Shown here: piece by piece, positions 7,592-15,578 of the stretch
Layout: each line of letters starts with the position of its first letter
How positions within the stretch are numbered: position 1 is the stretch's first letter
Origin: Actinoplanes italicus
Lineage (GTDB): Bacteria; Actinomycetota; Actinomycetes; Mycobacteriales; Micromonosporaceae
Assembly: GCF_003001815.1 (NCBI RefSeq)
Contig: NZ_PVMZ01000036.1
Location: 16,131-80,130, forward strand
Reading direction: 5' to 3'
DNA: 64,000 nt
Translations under genes and position numbers: made by a program
Notes under the pieces: generated by a model
Told to the model about the DNA's origin: nothing
Databases searched by the model: none
Seen by the model: the letters and a program-made list of their open reading frames with translations, nothing else

Positions 7592-8044
7592 TCAGGCGGC
7601 CTTCGAGAGGGGTGCCGCCTCGCGCAGGCCGCTCACCAGCGCCTGCCAGGTCTGCGGGCCGACCACGCCGTCGACCTCGATCGTCGTGCCACTGCCGCGG
7701 ATGGTCCGCTGGAGATCGCGGATCGCCGCCTCGGTCTTGGGCCCGTAGATGCCGTCGGCACCGTCGAGGGCGAATTCCTCCTGCAGTCCGCGCACCGCGC
7801 TGCCCCGCATCCCGGGCCGTACCGGTACCAGAAGCGCATGCCACGTGGCGGCATCGACCACCCCGTCGTCGGGCAGGTTCTTGGCCCGCTGAACGGCGCG
7901 TACCGCGTCGCCGGTCTCGGAGCCGAAAACGCCGTCAACGGTGACCGTGTGACCGTGGGCGAGCAGCAGGTACTGCAGTGTCTGCACCGGGTGGTCAGTG
8001 GAGCCCTGCCGGGTCGTCGGCCAGGGGTTCAGGGTGGCGGGCAT
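7592..8044 (-). CDS. peptidoglycan-binding protein with two PG_binding_1 repeats
   Basis: This 150-residue protein is built of two PG_binding_1 modules. The first is at about residues 15-75 (VQTLQYLLLAHGHTVTVDGVFG) and the second at about 80-140 (VRGLQEEFALDGADGIYG), each with the D-G-x-FG/YG turn and a following ATW/QTW strand. No catalytic domain and no signal peptide are present, which is unusual for a wall-binding protein; it may be exported by another route or be a phage-like remnant. The start chosen is ATG 8044 because GGAAGGGG lies eight bases upstream; a longer reading to 8161 has no support. Confidence 0.75.
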   Translation of the reverse strand: MPATLNPWPTTRQGSTDHPVQTLQYLLLAHGHTVTVDGVFGSETGDAVRAVQRAKNLPDDGVVDAATWHALLVPVRPGMRGSAVRGLQEEFALDGADGIYGPKTEAAIRDLQRTIRGSGTTIEVDGVVGPQTWQALVSGLREAAPLSKAA

Positions 8045-8199
8045 ACGGGGATCCCCTTCCTCATCGTCGAGCGACGGGTATGTGCTCCCCTCACTTTCGC
8101 TGCCCGCGCCGATGATTGAAAGGGTGAGACAGGTCTCGACCGCAGTTTCGCAAGAAATCATTTCCGGCGGCTGACCGATTCGCGAACTCCAATAGGCGA

Positions 8200-8231
8200 A
8201 CCGCGCGCGAATCTGTTAATTCGCGCGCGGT
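8200..8231. terminator. hairpin terminator downstream of xfp
   Basis: A perfect 13-base stem (ACCGCGCGCGAAT and its complement) encloses the loop CTGTTA. It lies 76 bases past the phosphoketolase stop and upstream of the peptidoglycan-binding gene, both transcribed leftward. There is no U-run, as usual in this group. Confidence 0.6.
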
Positions 8232-8307
8232 AACGCTCATCTACGTGCACCCTGCAGTGGGATTTCCCACCGCCGTGAACACCACCGGGATCGGCTCAGT
8301 GTTCGGC

Positions 8308-10740
8308 TCAGTGTTCGGCCCAGTCGCCGAGCGACCAGTCCCGCACCTCGGGCATGTCCTCCAGGTGCTCGACCACGTACTTCTCGTGCTTCGCCAGCTG
8401 CGCCTCGCACCAGTTCTTCAGGTCGGTGGCGCCGGCCGGCAACCGCTTGGCGTTGTTGATCGCGTCCATCACCAGGTGGTAGCGCGAGGCCCGATTGCGG
8501 ACCGTCATGTCGAACGGCGTGGTCGTGGTGCCCTGCTCGATGAAGCCGCGCACCCGGAACCGGTCGGCGTCCGGACGGCCGTGGACCAGCTGGTGGATGG
8601 CGCCCGGGTAGCCGTGGAAGCTGAAGACGACGTCGACGTGGTCGGTGAACAGCTCGCGGAACATGGTCTCGCTCATGCCGTGCGGGTGGTCCTTCGGCCG
8701 CGGCAGGGTCATCAGGTTGACCACGTTCACCACGCGGACCTTGAGCTGCGGCAGCTTCTCCATCAGGATCCGCGCGGCAGCCACGGTCTCCATGGTCACC
8801 ACGTCGCCGGCACAGGCCAGGACGATGTCCGGGTCGCTGCCGCCGTCGTCGGTGCCGGCCCACTCCCAGATGCCGGCGCCCCTGGCGCAGTGCTCGATCG
8901 CCTGATCCATGTCGAGCCACTGCAACTGGGGCTGCTTGTCGATGACGATCAGATTGACGTACGACCGTGAGCGGAAGCAGTGGTCGGCGACCGAGAGAAG
9001 CGTGTTCGCATCCGGCGGCAGGTAGACGCGGGCCACGTTGCCCCGCTGGTTGAGCACCACCTGGATCAGGCCGGGTCCCTGGTGCGAGAAGCCGTTGTGG
9101 TCGTTGCGCCAGGCCGTCGAGGTGAGCAGGATGTTCAGGCTCGGCACCTTGGCCCGCCACGGCAGGTGCGACGCCTCCTGCAGCCACTTGCCGTGCTGGA
9201 CCGTCTGCGAAGCGCTGACCATGGCGAACGCCTCGTAGGTGGCGAACATGCCGTGCCGGCCGGTCAGGTTGTAACCCTCCAGCCAGCCGTGGCAGTTGTG
9301 CTCGGACAGCACCTCCATGACCCGGCCGGTGTTGCTGAGCTTCACGTCGTCGCTGGTGACACTCTCCATGAAGGCCCGGTCGGAGACCTCGAAGACGGCG
9401 CCGAGCCGGTTGCTGTTCGTCTCGTCCGGGCAGAACAGCCGGAACCGGTCCGGGTTGCGCGTGTAGATGTCGCGCATCATCTCGCCGAGCTTGCGGGTGG
9501 ACTCGGCACGCAGCTCCGCGGGCCGCTTGACGTCGACGGCGTACTCACGGAAGTCCGGGAGGTCGAGGTCGGCGGTGAGCAGGCCGCCGTTGGCGTGCGG
9601 GCTCGCGCTCATCCGCAGCGAGCCGGGCGGCGCGAGCTCCCGGATCTTGCCGACCGGGGCGCCGGTGGCGTCGAAGAGCTCCTCCGGCCGGTACGACTTC
9701 AGCCACTTCTCCAGCTCGGCGAGGTGCTCGTCGTTGCCCTTGACGCCGGAGAGCGGGACCTGGTGCGAGCGCCACGTGCCGGTCACCGTGATCCCGTCGA
9801 TCTTGCCGGGGCCGGTCCAGCCCTTGGGCGTACGCATGATGATCAAAGGCCACCGGGGGCGGCTGCCGTCCCACGTACCGCCGCGGGCCTGGCTCTGAAT
9901 GGACTTGATCTTGCCCCAGGCCTCGGCCAGCAGCGCCGCGAACCGCGTGTGCATGCCGGGCAGGTCCTCGCCCTCGATCTCGAGGACGTCGTAGCCGTGA
10001 CCCTCCAGGAGTTTGCGCACCTCGGCCGGATCCTTGCGGGCCAGAACGGTCGGGCCGGCGATCTTCGCGCCGTTGAGGTGCAGGATCGGCAGGACCGCGC
10101 CGTCGTGCGCCGGGTTGAGGAAGGAGATGCCCTTCCACGAGCCTTCGAGGGGGCCAGTCTCGGCCTCGCCGTCACCGACGACGGCGATCGCCAGCAGGTC
10201 CGGGTTGTCCATCACCGAACCGAACGCGTGCACCAGCACGTAGCCGAGCTCGCCACCCTCGTGGATGCTGCCGGGCGTGGTCACCGACACGTGGCTCGGG
10301 ATGCCGCCCGGCGAGGAGAACTGGCGGAACAGGCGCAGCAGGCCGCTCTCGTCGAGGCCGACCTTCGGGTACACCTCCGAGTACGTGCCCTCCAGGTAGC
10401 CGGCGGCGACCAGGGCCGGACCGCCGTGACCGGGACCGGCCAGGTAGATGGCCTGCTGCCCGGTGTGCTTGATCAGCCGGGACACATGGGCGTAGACGAA
10501 CGACAGACCCGGGCTGGTCCCCCAGTGGCCGAGCAGCCGGGGCTTGATGTGCTCGGACTTCAGCGGCTCGCGCAGCAGCGGATTGCCCTGCAGATAGATC
10601 TGTCCGACGGTCAGGTAGTTGTTGGCCCGCCACCAGGCGTCGAGGCTCGCGACCTCGGCATCGTCCGGAGCGGCGAGCCTCCGCACGAGTTCCTGGTCGA
10701 AAGTGGCGGCCCGGTTGTCCGAAACGGCGGTCACGGTCAT
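8308..10740 (-). CDS. xfp: xylulose-5-phosphate/fructose-6-phosphate phosphoketolase
   Basis: This 810-residue thiamine-diphosphate enzyme splits xylulose-5-P or fructose-6-P into acetyl-phosphate and an aldose phosphate. Family landmarks include the N-terminal WWRANNYLTVGQIYL, GHWGTSPGLSFVYAH, the ThDP-binding GDGEAETGPLEGSWK and the C-terminal FSFHGYPGAIHQL. Length agrees with the family (about 790-825). The ATG at 10740 directly abuts GAGAGGA, whereas the in-frame GTG at 10734 has that Shine-Dalgarno at normal distance and may be the real start. It is divergent from nhaA with a DevR-type box between them, so induction at low oxygen is plausible. The last codons contain a short direct repeat (GGCTCAGTGTTC). 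Confidence 0.93.
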   Translation of the reverse strand: MTVTAVSDNRAATFDQELVRRLAAPDDAEVASLDAWWRANNYLTVGQIYLQGNPLLREPLKSEHIKPRLLGHWGTSPGLSFVYAHVSRLIKHTGQQAIYLAGPGHGGPALVAAGYLEGTYSEVYPKVGLDESGLLRLFRQFSSPGGIPSHVSVTTPGSIHEGGELGYVLVHAFGSVMDNPDLLAIAVVGDGEAETGPLEGSWKGISFLNPAHDGAVLPILHLNGAKIAGPTVLARKDPAEVRKLLEGHGYDVLEIEGEDLPGMHTRFAALLAEAWGKIKSIQSQARGGTWDGSRPRWPLIIMRTPKGWTGPGKIDGITVTGTWRSHQVPLSGVKGNDEHLAELEKWLKSYRPEELFDATGAPVGKIRELAPPGSLRMSASPHANGGLLTADLDLPDFREYAVDVKRPAELRAESTRKLGEMMRDIYTRNPDRFRLFCPDETNSNRLGAVFEVSDRAFMESVTSDDVKLSNTGRVMEVLSEHNCHGWLEGYNLTGRHGMFATYEAFAMVSASQTVQHGKWLQEASHLPWRAKVPSLNILLTSTAWRNDHNGFSHQGPGLIQVVLNQRGNVARVYLPPDANTLLSVADHCFRSRSYVNLIVIDKQPQLQWLDMDQAIEHCARGAGIWEWAGTDDGGSDPDIVLACAGDVVTMETVAAARILMEKLPQLKVRVVNVVNLMTLPRPKDHPHGMSETMFRELFTDHVDVVFSFHGYPGAIHQLVHGRPDADRFRVRGFIEQGTTTTPFDMTVRNRASRYHLVMDAINNAKRLPAGATDLKNWCEAQLAKHEKYVVEHLEDMPEVRDWSLGDWAEH

Positions 10741-10811
10741 TCCTCTCGGGTGGTGTTCTCGAGTTCCTGACTGGTCACGATCAACGTATCGGCGGTGCGA
10801 ATCGGCGACAC

Positions 10812-10825
10812 GGGTCTTTCGGCCC
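10812..10825. promoter_or_regulatory. DevR-type box between xfp and nhaA
   Basis: GGGTCTTTCGGCCC matches 12 of 14 positions of the DosR-type core GGGACTTTNGTCCC and shares the TTCGGCCC half with the two boxes near devR/devS. It is 71 bases upstream of xfp and 84 upstream of nhaA, a normal distance for an activator site serving either gene. Confidence 0.5.
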
Positions 10826-10909
10826 CTCCGGCCGGGCCTGACGTAAAGTGGCACGCGGTGTGCCGGGAAGCCTGGTCGGCGAGTGTTCACTCATGCCCGG
10901 AGGTCGACC

Positions 10910-12133
10910 ATGACGCTGTTCTCGCTCGGTTCCTGGCCGGAGGCCCGCCGGATCGCCGACGTGCTGCGCACCGAGACGGTCGGCGGCGTGCTCCTGCTCG
11001 GCGCCACGATCGTGGCGCTGATCTGGGCGAACTCCCCATGGGGAAACTTTTACCAGGATTTGTCGGCGCTCCGGGTCGGCCCGGCGCAATGGCACCTGAA
11101 CCTCTCCCTCGCCGCGTGGGCCGCCGACGGCCTGCTGGCGATCTTCTTCTTCGTCGCCGGGCTGGAGCTCAAACGCGAGTTCGTCGCCGGCGACCTGCGT
11201 GATCCACGCCGGGCGGCCCTGCCGGTGGCGGCGGCGGTCGGCGGCATGATCGCGCCGGCGCTGATCTTCGTGGCCGCCGGGGGCGAACCGCGCGGCTGGG
11301 CCGTCCCGACCGCCACCGACATCGCCTTCGCCCTGGCCGTGCTCGCCGTGATCAGCACCCACCTGCCGACCGCACTGCGTACGTTCCTGCTCACCCTCGC
11401 GGTCGTCGACGACCTGCTGGCGATCGCCGTCATCGCGGTCTTCTACACCTCCGGTCTGCATCCGCTCCCTCTCCTGTGCGCCGCGGTGGGCGTCGCCGTG
11501 TTCGGGCTGCTGGTCCAGCGCGGCCGGACGGCCTGGTGGTTGCTGATGCCGCTGGCTGTCACTGTCTGGGCGCTTACCCACGCATCCGGCATCCACGCAA
11601 CCGTCGCCGGTGTGGCACTCGCCTTCACGGTCCCGGTGAACGGGCCCGGCGGCATCACCCTCGCCGGACGATTCGAGCACGCGTGGCGCCCGGTCTCGGC
11701 CGGTTTCGCGGTGCCGGTGTTCGCCTTCTTCGCCTCTGGCGTGGCCGTCGGCGGCAGCGCCGGAACGGTCACCGTCGCCGTGGTCCTGGCCCTGGTCCTG
11801 GGTAAGCCGCTCGGCATCACGGCCGCCACCTGGCTGGTCCAGCGCTTCACCCGGGCCCGGCTCGCCGACGGCCTGAGCTGGTGGGACGTGCTCGGCCTCG
11901 GCCTGCTCGGCGGCATCGGCTTCACCGTGTCGCTGCTGATCAGCGAGCTGGCCTTCGGCTCCGGCAGCACCCTCGACGACCAGGCGAAACTCGGCGTGCT
12001 GACGGGTTCGCTGCTGGCCGCCCTGCTGGCCACCGTGGTGCTGCGGATCCGCAACCGCCACTACCGGCGGCTGCGTGCCACCGAGGAGGCCGACGACGAC
12101 GCCGACGGGATTCCGGACATCTATCAGAAGTGA
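10910..12133 (+). CDS. nhaA: Na+/H+ antiporter NhaA
   Basis: This 407-residue membrane antiporter exchanges protons for sodium and protects against salt and alkaline stress. NhaA motifs include VGGVLLLGATIVALIWANSP in helix 1, the ATDIAFALAVLAV segment and VVDDLLAIAVIA with the paired aspartates used for ion binding, and LGLLGGIGFTVSLLISELAF. ATG 10910 is preferred because GGAGG lies six bases upstream. The C-terminal tail is acidic (EEADDDADGIPDIYQK). It is divergent from xfp, with a DevR-type box in the shared upstream region. Confidence 0.94.
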   Translation: MTLFSLGSWPEARRIADVLRTETVGGVLLLGATIVALIWANSPWGNFYQDLSALRVGPAQWHLNLSLAAWAADGLLAIFFFVAGLELKREFVAGDLRDPRRAALPVAAAVGGMIAPALIFVAAGGEPRGWAVPTATDIAFALAVLAVISTHLPTALRTFLLTLAVVDDLLAIAVIAVFYTSGLHPLPLLCAAVGVAVFGLLVQRGRTAWWLLMPLAVTVWALTHASGIHATVAGVALAFTVPVNGPGGITLAGRFEHAWRPVSAGFAVPVFAFFASGVAVGGSAGTVTVAVVLALVLGKPLGITAATWLVQRFTRARLADGLSWWDVLGLGLLGGIGFTVSLLISELAFGSGSTLDDQAKLGVLTGSLLAALLATVVLRIRNRHYRRLRATEEADDDADGIPDIYQK

Positions 12134-12163
12134 TGCCCCGGCGGGGTGCCAGACTGGAGGGCG

Positions 12164-12502
12164 ATGGCTACCACTCCGGATGATCCGCACATCCACGTCG
12201 AGGCCGGCGCGCGTTCCAGCGCGGCCGCCCGCAACCTGCTCGCGTCCACGTTCGGCTTGGTCGCCGAGCTCCCGGCGCAGGTGGCGACCGGCTGCGGCCG
12301 CCAGGTGCCGCGCGCCATGACGTCCGGGGTCCCGGAGAGCGTCACCTGCCTGCCCTGCCGCGAACACGCCGCCGAGCAGCACCTGCGCCTCGCCGACCTG
12401 GCCGCGACCCTCGGCCCCCTGCCCGGCTCTCCGATCAGCGTCGCCGACGCACACCAGGCCGCCGCCCATCACCGCGACCTGGCCCGGCGCTTCGATACTT
12501 AA
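12164..12502 (+). CDS. small cysteine-containing protein of unknown function
   Basis: This 112-residue protein is not recognised. It has a helical N-terminal half, a single Cys in ATGCGRQVP and then CLPCREHAAEQHLRLAD, a CxxC-type pair that could bind zinc with the earlier Cys or a His. No signal peptide or membrane segment is visible. ATG 12164 has GGAGGG five bases upstream. It begins 30 bases after nhaA and could be cotranscribed with it. Confidence 0.6.
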   Translation: MATTPDDPHIHVEAGARSSAAARNLLASTFGLVAELPAQVATGCGRQVPRAMTSGVPESVTCLPCREHAAEQHLRLADLAATLGPLPGSPISVADAHQAAAHHRDLARRFDT

Positions 12503-12564
12503 GTCGCGGATTCATAGACCTCAGCCAACTACAGATCAAGACCATTCGTTCGTACGTTCGACGC

Positions 12565-13896
12565 ATGCGAACCGGGCCTCTCGAAACCTCCTCGCGGGCC
12601 CTGGGCCCCGACCTGGCACGCGGTCTCATGCTGCTGTTCATCGCGCTGGCCAACACGCACTACTTCCTGCGTGCCCCGTCCGTCCTGGGCGGCTACCCAC
12701 GGGACGGCTCGGCCGTCGACCGGGCCGTGACCTGGCTGCTCGCCACGTTCGTCGACGGGCGGGCGTTCCCGATGTTCGGCCTGCTCTTCGGCTACGGCGT
12801 CGCCCGGATCGTGCACCGCCAGATCGTGCACCGCCAGGCCGCGCCCCACCCGGCAGCACACCACCCGGAGCCGGACCGCCCGGGTGTCCGCGGCGCCCGG
12901 AGGCGGGACCGCCGGGCCGTCCGGCGGCTGCTATGGCGCCGGGCCGCCGCCCTGATCGTGATCGGCCTGGTCGACGCGGTGCTGTTCTATGTCGGTGACA
13001 TCCTGGCCGCCTACGGCGTGCTGCTGTTCATCGGCGCCTGGCTGGTCTTCCTGCGTGACCGCTGGCTGATCGTCGTCGCCGTCGTCTTCTTCGTCCTCAC
13101 CGCCCTGCCGAACGCCGACCTGTCGGTGATCAGTCCGGCCGGCCCCGACGCGGCGATGCTGCCCACGGCTGTGTCCGCCCTGATCCCGGATCGTCTGCCG
13201 GTCGCCCTGCTCGTCGCGGCGCTGGGCCCGCTCGGCTTCCTGTGCCCGTTCGCGATAGGCCTGCTGGCGGGCCGCCGCCGCATCCTGGAGCACCCGGACC
13301 GCCATCGGCGGCTTCTGCCGGCCGCCGCCGCGGGCGGTCTCGGCGCCGCGGTCCTGGGCGCTCAGCCGATCGCCCTGCTCCTGGCGGGCGTGACCACGCC
13401 CCCGGCCCAGCCCGCACTGGAACAGCTGGCCGCCCTGCACGGCGCCACCGGGACACTGGGCGGCCTCGGATACGCGGCCCTGTTGTCGCTCGTGGCCCTC
13501 CGCCTGCGGCGGCCAGGACCGGTGTCCCGGGCTGTGGCAGCGGCCGGCCAGCGGTCGATGACCTGCTACCTCCTGCAGTCGGTGACGTGGGCGGTGGTGT
13601 TCACCCCGTTCCTGCTCGACCTGTCCGGCACGCTGACCGTGACGGGCACGGCCGTGCTGGCCACCGCCACCTGGCTGGCCACCGTCCTGATCGCCGACCG
13701 GATGCGGGCCGCCGGCCACCGGGGCCCGTTCGAGACGCTGACACGGCGTTGCACTTATGGCTGGCTTCGCGTGCAGGAGACGCACCATGGCAGGCTCGAG
13801 GCCGAATCCGCCGACAAAGTGAGGCGAACCGATGAGCATGGCAATGCTGGAGTACCCAGAACCCTGGACCGAAGAGGAATTCTTCGCGCTCCGTGA
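12565..13896 (+). CDS. DUF418-family membrane protein
   Basis: This 443-residue protein has about eight hydrophobic helices. It ends in the DUF418 region (GQRSMTCYLLQSV, then GPFETLTRRCTYG), where homologues normally stop. Here about 40 extra residues follow and the last 65 bases overlap the Uma2 gene in another frame, so the normal stop may have been lost. A His/Pro/Arg-rich insertion (IVHRQIVHRQAAPHPAAHHP) interrupts the first cytoplasmic loop and contains a tandem IVHRQ repeat. The function of DUF418 proteins is unknown; they are thought to be transport-related. Function here is undetermined. Confidence 0.75.
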   Translation: MRTGPLETSSRALGPDLARGLMLLFIALANTHYFLRAPSVLGGYPRDGSAVDRAVTWLLATFVDGRAFPMFGLLFGYGVARIVHRQIVHRQAAPHPAAHHPEPDRPGVRGARRRDRRAVRRLLWRRAAALIVIGLVDAVLFYVGDILAAYGVLLFIGAWLVFLRDRWLIVVAVVFFVLTALPNADLSVISPAGPDAAMLPTAVSALIPDRLPVALLVAALGPLGFLCPFAIGLLAGRRRILEHPDRHRRLLPAAAAGGLGAAVLGAQPIALLLAGVTTPPAQPALEQLAALHGATGTLGGLGYAALLSLVALRLRRPGPVSRAVAAAGQRSMTCYLLQSVTWAVVFTPFLLDLSGTLTVTGTAVLATATWLATVLIADRMRAAGHRGPFETLTRRCTYGWLRVQETHHGRLEAESADKVRRTDEHGNAGVPRTLDRRGILRAP

Positions 13897-14385
13897 GACC
13901 CCCAATCGGATCGAACCGATCGATGGGAGCCCGTGGGTCAGCCCCGCGCCGAGCAAACGCCATCAGTACCTCGCCTACCTACTCGCCGTCGGGTTGTACG
14001 CACCCGCCGAAGAAACCGGGCTCCTGGTGCTGCAGGGCGTCAATCTGCGGCTCGCGGGCGGGCGCATCGTCCAGCCCGACATCGTCGTGGCCGACACCGA
14101 CGATCTCGGGACGACGGTCGAGGCGGCCGAGGCCCACCTCGTCGTCGAAGTGGTGTCGCCGGGACGGACCGGCTGCTCAAGCCACAGCTGTACGCCGCGG
14201 CCGGCATCGGCTGGTACCTACGGGTGGAACAGCCGGAGGACTCGGTCGAACTGCACCTGCACCGCCTGGCCGACGGCTGCTACGGCCAGGCCGAGGTCGC
14301 GGGCCCCGGCCAGACCTTGGCTTCCGAGGAGCCGTTCCCGTTCGCCATCGACGTGGCGTCCCTGACCCGTCGCCGCCGAGTCTGA
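13832..14385 (+). pseudogene. Uma2-family (DUF820) endonuclease-like gene, frameshifted
   Basis: The first frame (from ATG 13832, GAGG upstream) encodes a PD-(D/E)xK-fold Uma2 protein: WTEEEFFALRE, PSKRHQYLAYLLAVGL, the catalytic region IVQPDIVVAD and LVVEVVSPG. At about 14155-14165 the reading continues in another frame (TDRLLKPQLYAAAGIGWYLRVE to the stop at 14385), which is the normal C-terminal half. The expected GSRRTDR-type joint is shortened, so an indel has split the gene. A sequencing error is the alternative. Uma2 proteins are common, often plasmid- or transfer-associated and poorly understood. Confidence 0.7.
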
Positions 14386-14480
14386 CAGCCGGACCACGAC
14401 TCGACCTCGCCGCAAGCGGCGACTGCCGCTCCCGCGGCCTGGCCCCGCCTCGTCCGACGACAGCTCGAAATATCTGGACC

Positions 14481-14660
14481 ACTCACCCGCTGGCGCCGCT
14501 GCCGGGCCCGTACGACCCGTCGGCCACCGCAGCCGGACACTGCTCTCACCCGGTGACACCACTCCTGGGCTGCACATCTTCGGCAGCCATGGCCGGGCAT
14601 CGCTCCCCCGCTGGCACCGCTGCCGGGGCTGCACATCCGTCGGCAGCCGCCGCTGGGCAC
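14481..14660. repeat. three degenerate 60-base tandem repeats
   Basis: Units start at 14481, 14541 and 14601. Units 2 and 3 share GCTGCACATC and CGGCAGCC at matching places; unit 1 is more diverged but keeps the CGCTGGCGCCGCTGCCGGG stretch. The rest of the interval 14386-14663 holds no gene that I can support. It separates the broken Uma2 gene from the end of the epimerase gene. Confidence 0.6.
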
Positions 14661-14663
14661 GGT

Positions 14664-15578
14664 CTACCGGTGAGCGCCGCCACCGAGCAGGTCGGCGAGG
14701 GCGGGTTCCAGTTCCGGATGGGTGAACTCGAACCCGGCGTCGCGGAGGCGGGCCGGTACGCAGTGGCGGCCGGTCAGAGCCAGCATCGGGTCGGCGCGCA
14801 TGAACACCGAGCCGACCCGGACCAGGGGCGCGGGGGCCGGCAGCCCGACGGGGCGGTGCAGCGTCCGGCGGAAGGCCGCCATGAGGTCGCTGTTGCGAAC
14901 CGGTTCGGGCGAGGTGGCGTGGACGATGCCGGACAGGCCGGGATCGTCCAGGCAGCGGCGCACGATCGCGCACAGGTCGTCGACATGCAGCCAGCTGATC
15001 CACTGCCGGCCACTGCCCATCCGGCCGCCGAGACCCCACCGCACGAAGCCCGCGATCCGGTCGAAGGCGGGCGTGCCGGGGTCGAAGACGATGCCGGTGC
15101 GCAGCGTGACCCGGCGCGCCGCGATGATCTCCGCCGAGGCCTCCTCCCAGGCACGGGCCACACCGGCCATCTGCGGCGGCCCGTCGGCGGGCGGGGCGGA
15201 CTCGTCGAGCACGGACTCACCGGCATCGCCGTAGATCGCCAGCGTGCTCATCTGCACGAGCACCCGCGGTGGCCCGTCCAGGCTCGCGCAGGCGCGCGCC
15301 AGTGCCCGGGTGGGTTCGGTCCGGGAACGGGTCAGCAGCTCGATGTTGGCAGGTGTCGCCGGACGGAACACCAGCTCACCGCAGAGATTGACCAGGGCGG
15401 CGCCGGACAGTTCGGCAGCCCAGGATCCGACGGTCCGGCCGTCCCAGCGCACATGGCGACCCCATCGGACGGGCGTTGCCGATCGGCTCAGGACGACCAC
15501 GTCGACACCTCGGCCGATCAGGTCACGGGCGATCCGCTGCCCGAGCGAGCCGGACCCGCCGGCGATCACGACCCTCAT
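14664..15578 (-). CDS. TIGR01777-family NAD(P)-dependent epimerase/SDR
   Basis: This 304-residue protein is an atypical short-chain dehydrogenase of the TIGR01777/YfcH group. Its glycine-rich nucleotide loop is VIAGGSGSLGQRIARDL, followed by LVNLCGEL, QMSTLAIYGDAG, the TLRTGIVF strand, WISWLHVDDL and the C-terminal DUF1731-like end. The physiological substrate of this family is not established. The start ATG overlaps the upstream DUF2071 gene by four bases, so both are made together; DUF2071 and such epimerases are often neighbours. Confidence 0.85.
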   Translation of the reverse strand: MRVVIAGGSGSLGQRIARDLIGRGVDVVVLSRSATPVRWGRHVRWDGRTVGSWAAELSGAALVNLCGELVFRPATPANIELLTRSRTEPTRALARACASLDGPPRVLVQMSTLAIYGDAGESVLDESAPPADGPPQMAGVARAWEEASAEIIAARRVTLRTGIVFDPGTPAFDRIAGFVRWGLGGRMGSGRQWISWLHVDDLCAIVRRCLDDPGLSGIVHATSPEPVRNSDLMAAFRRTLHRPVGLPAPAPLVRVGSVFMRADPMLALTGRHCVPARLRDAGFEFTHPELEPALADLLGGGAHR

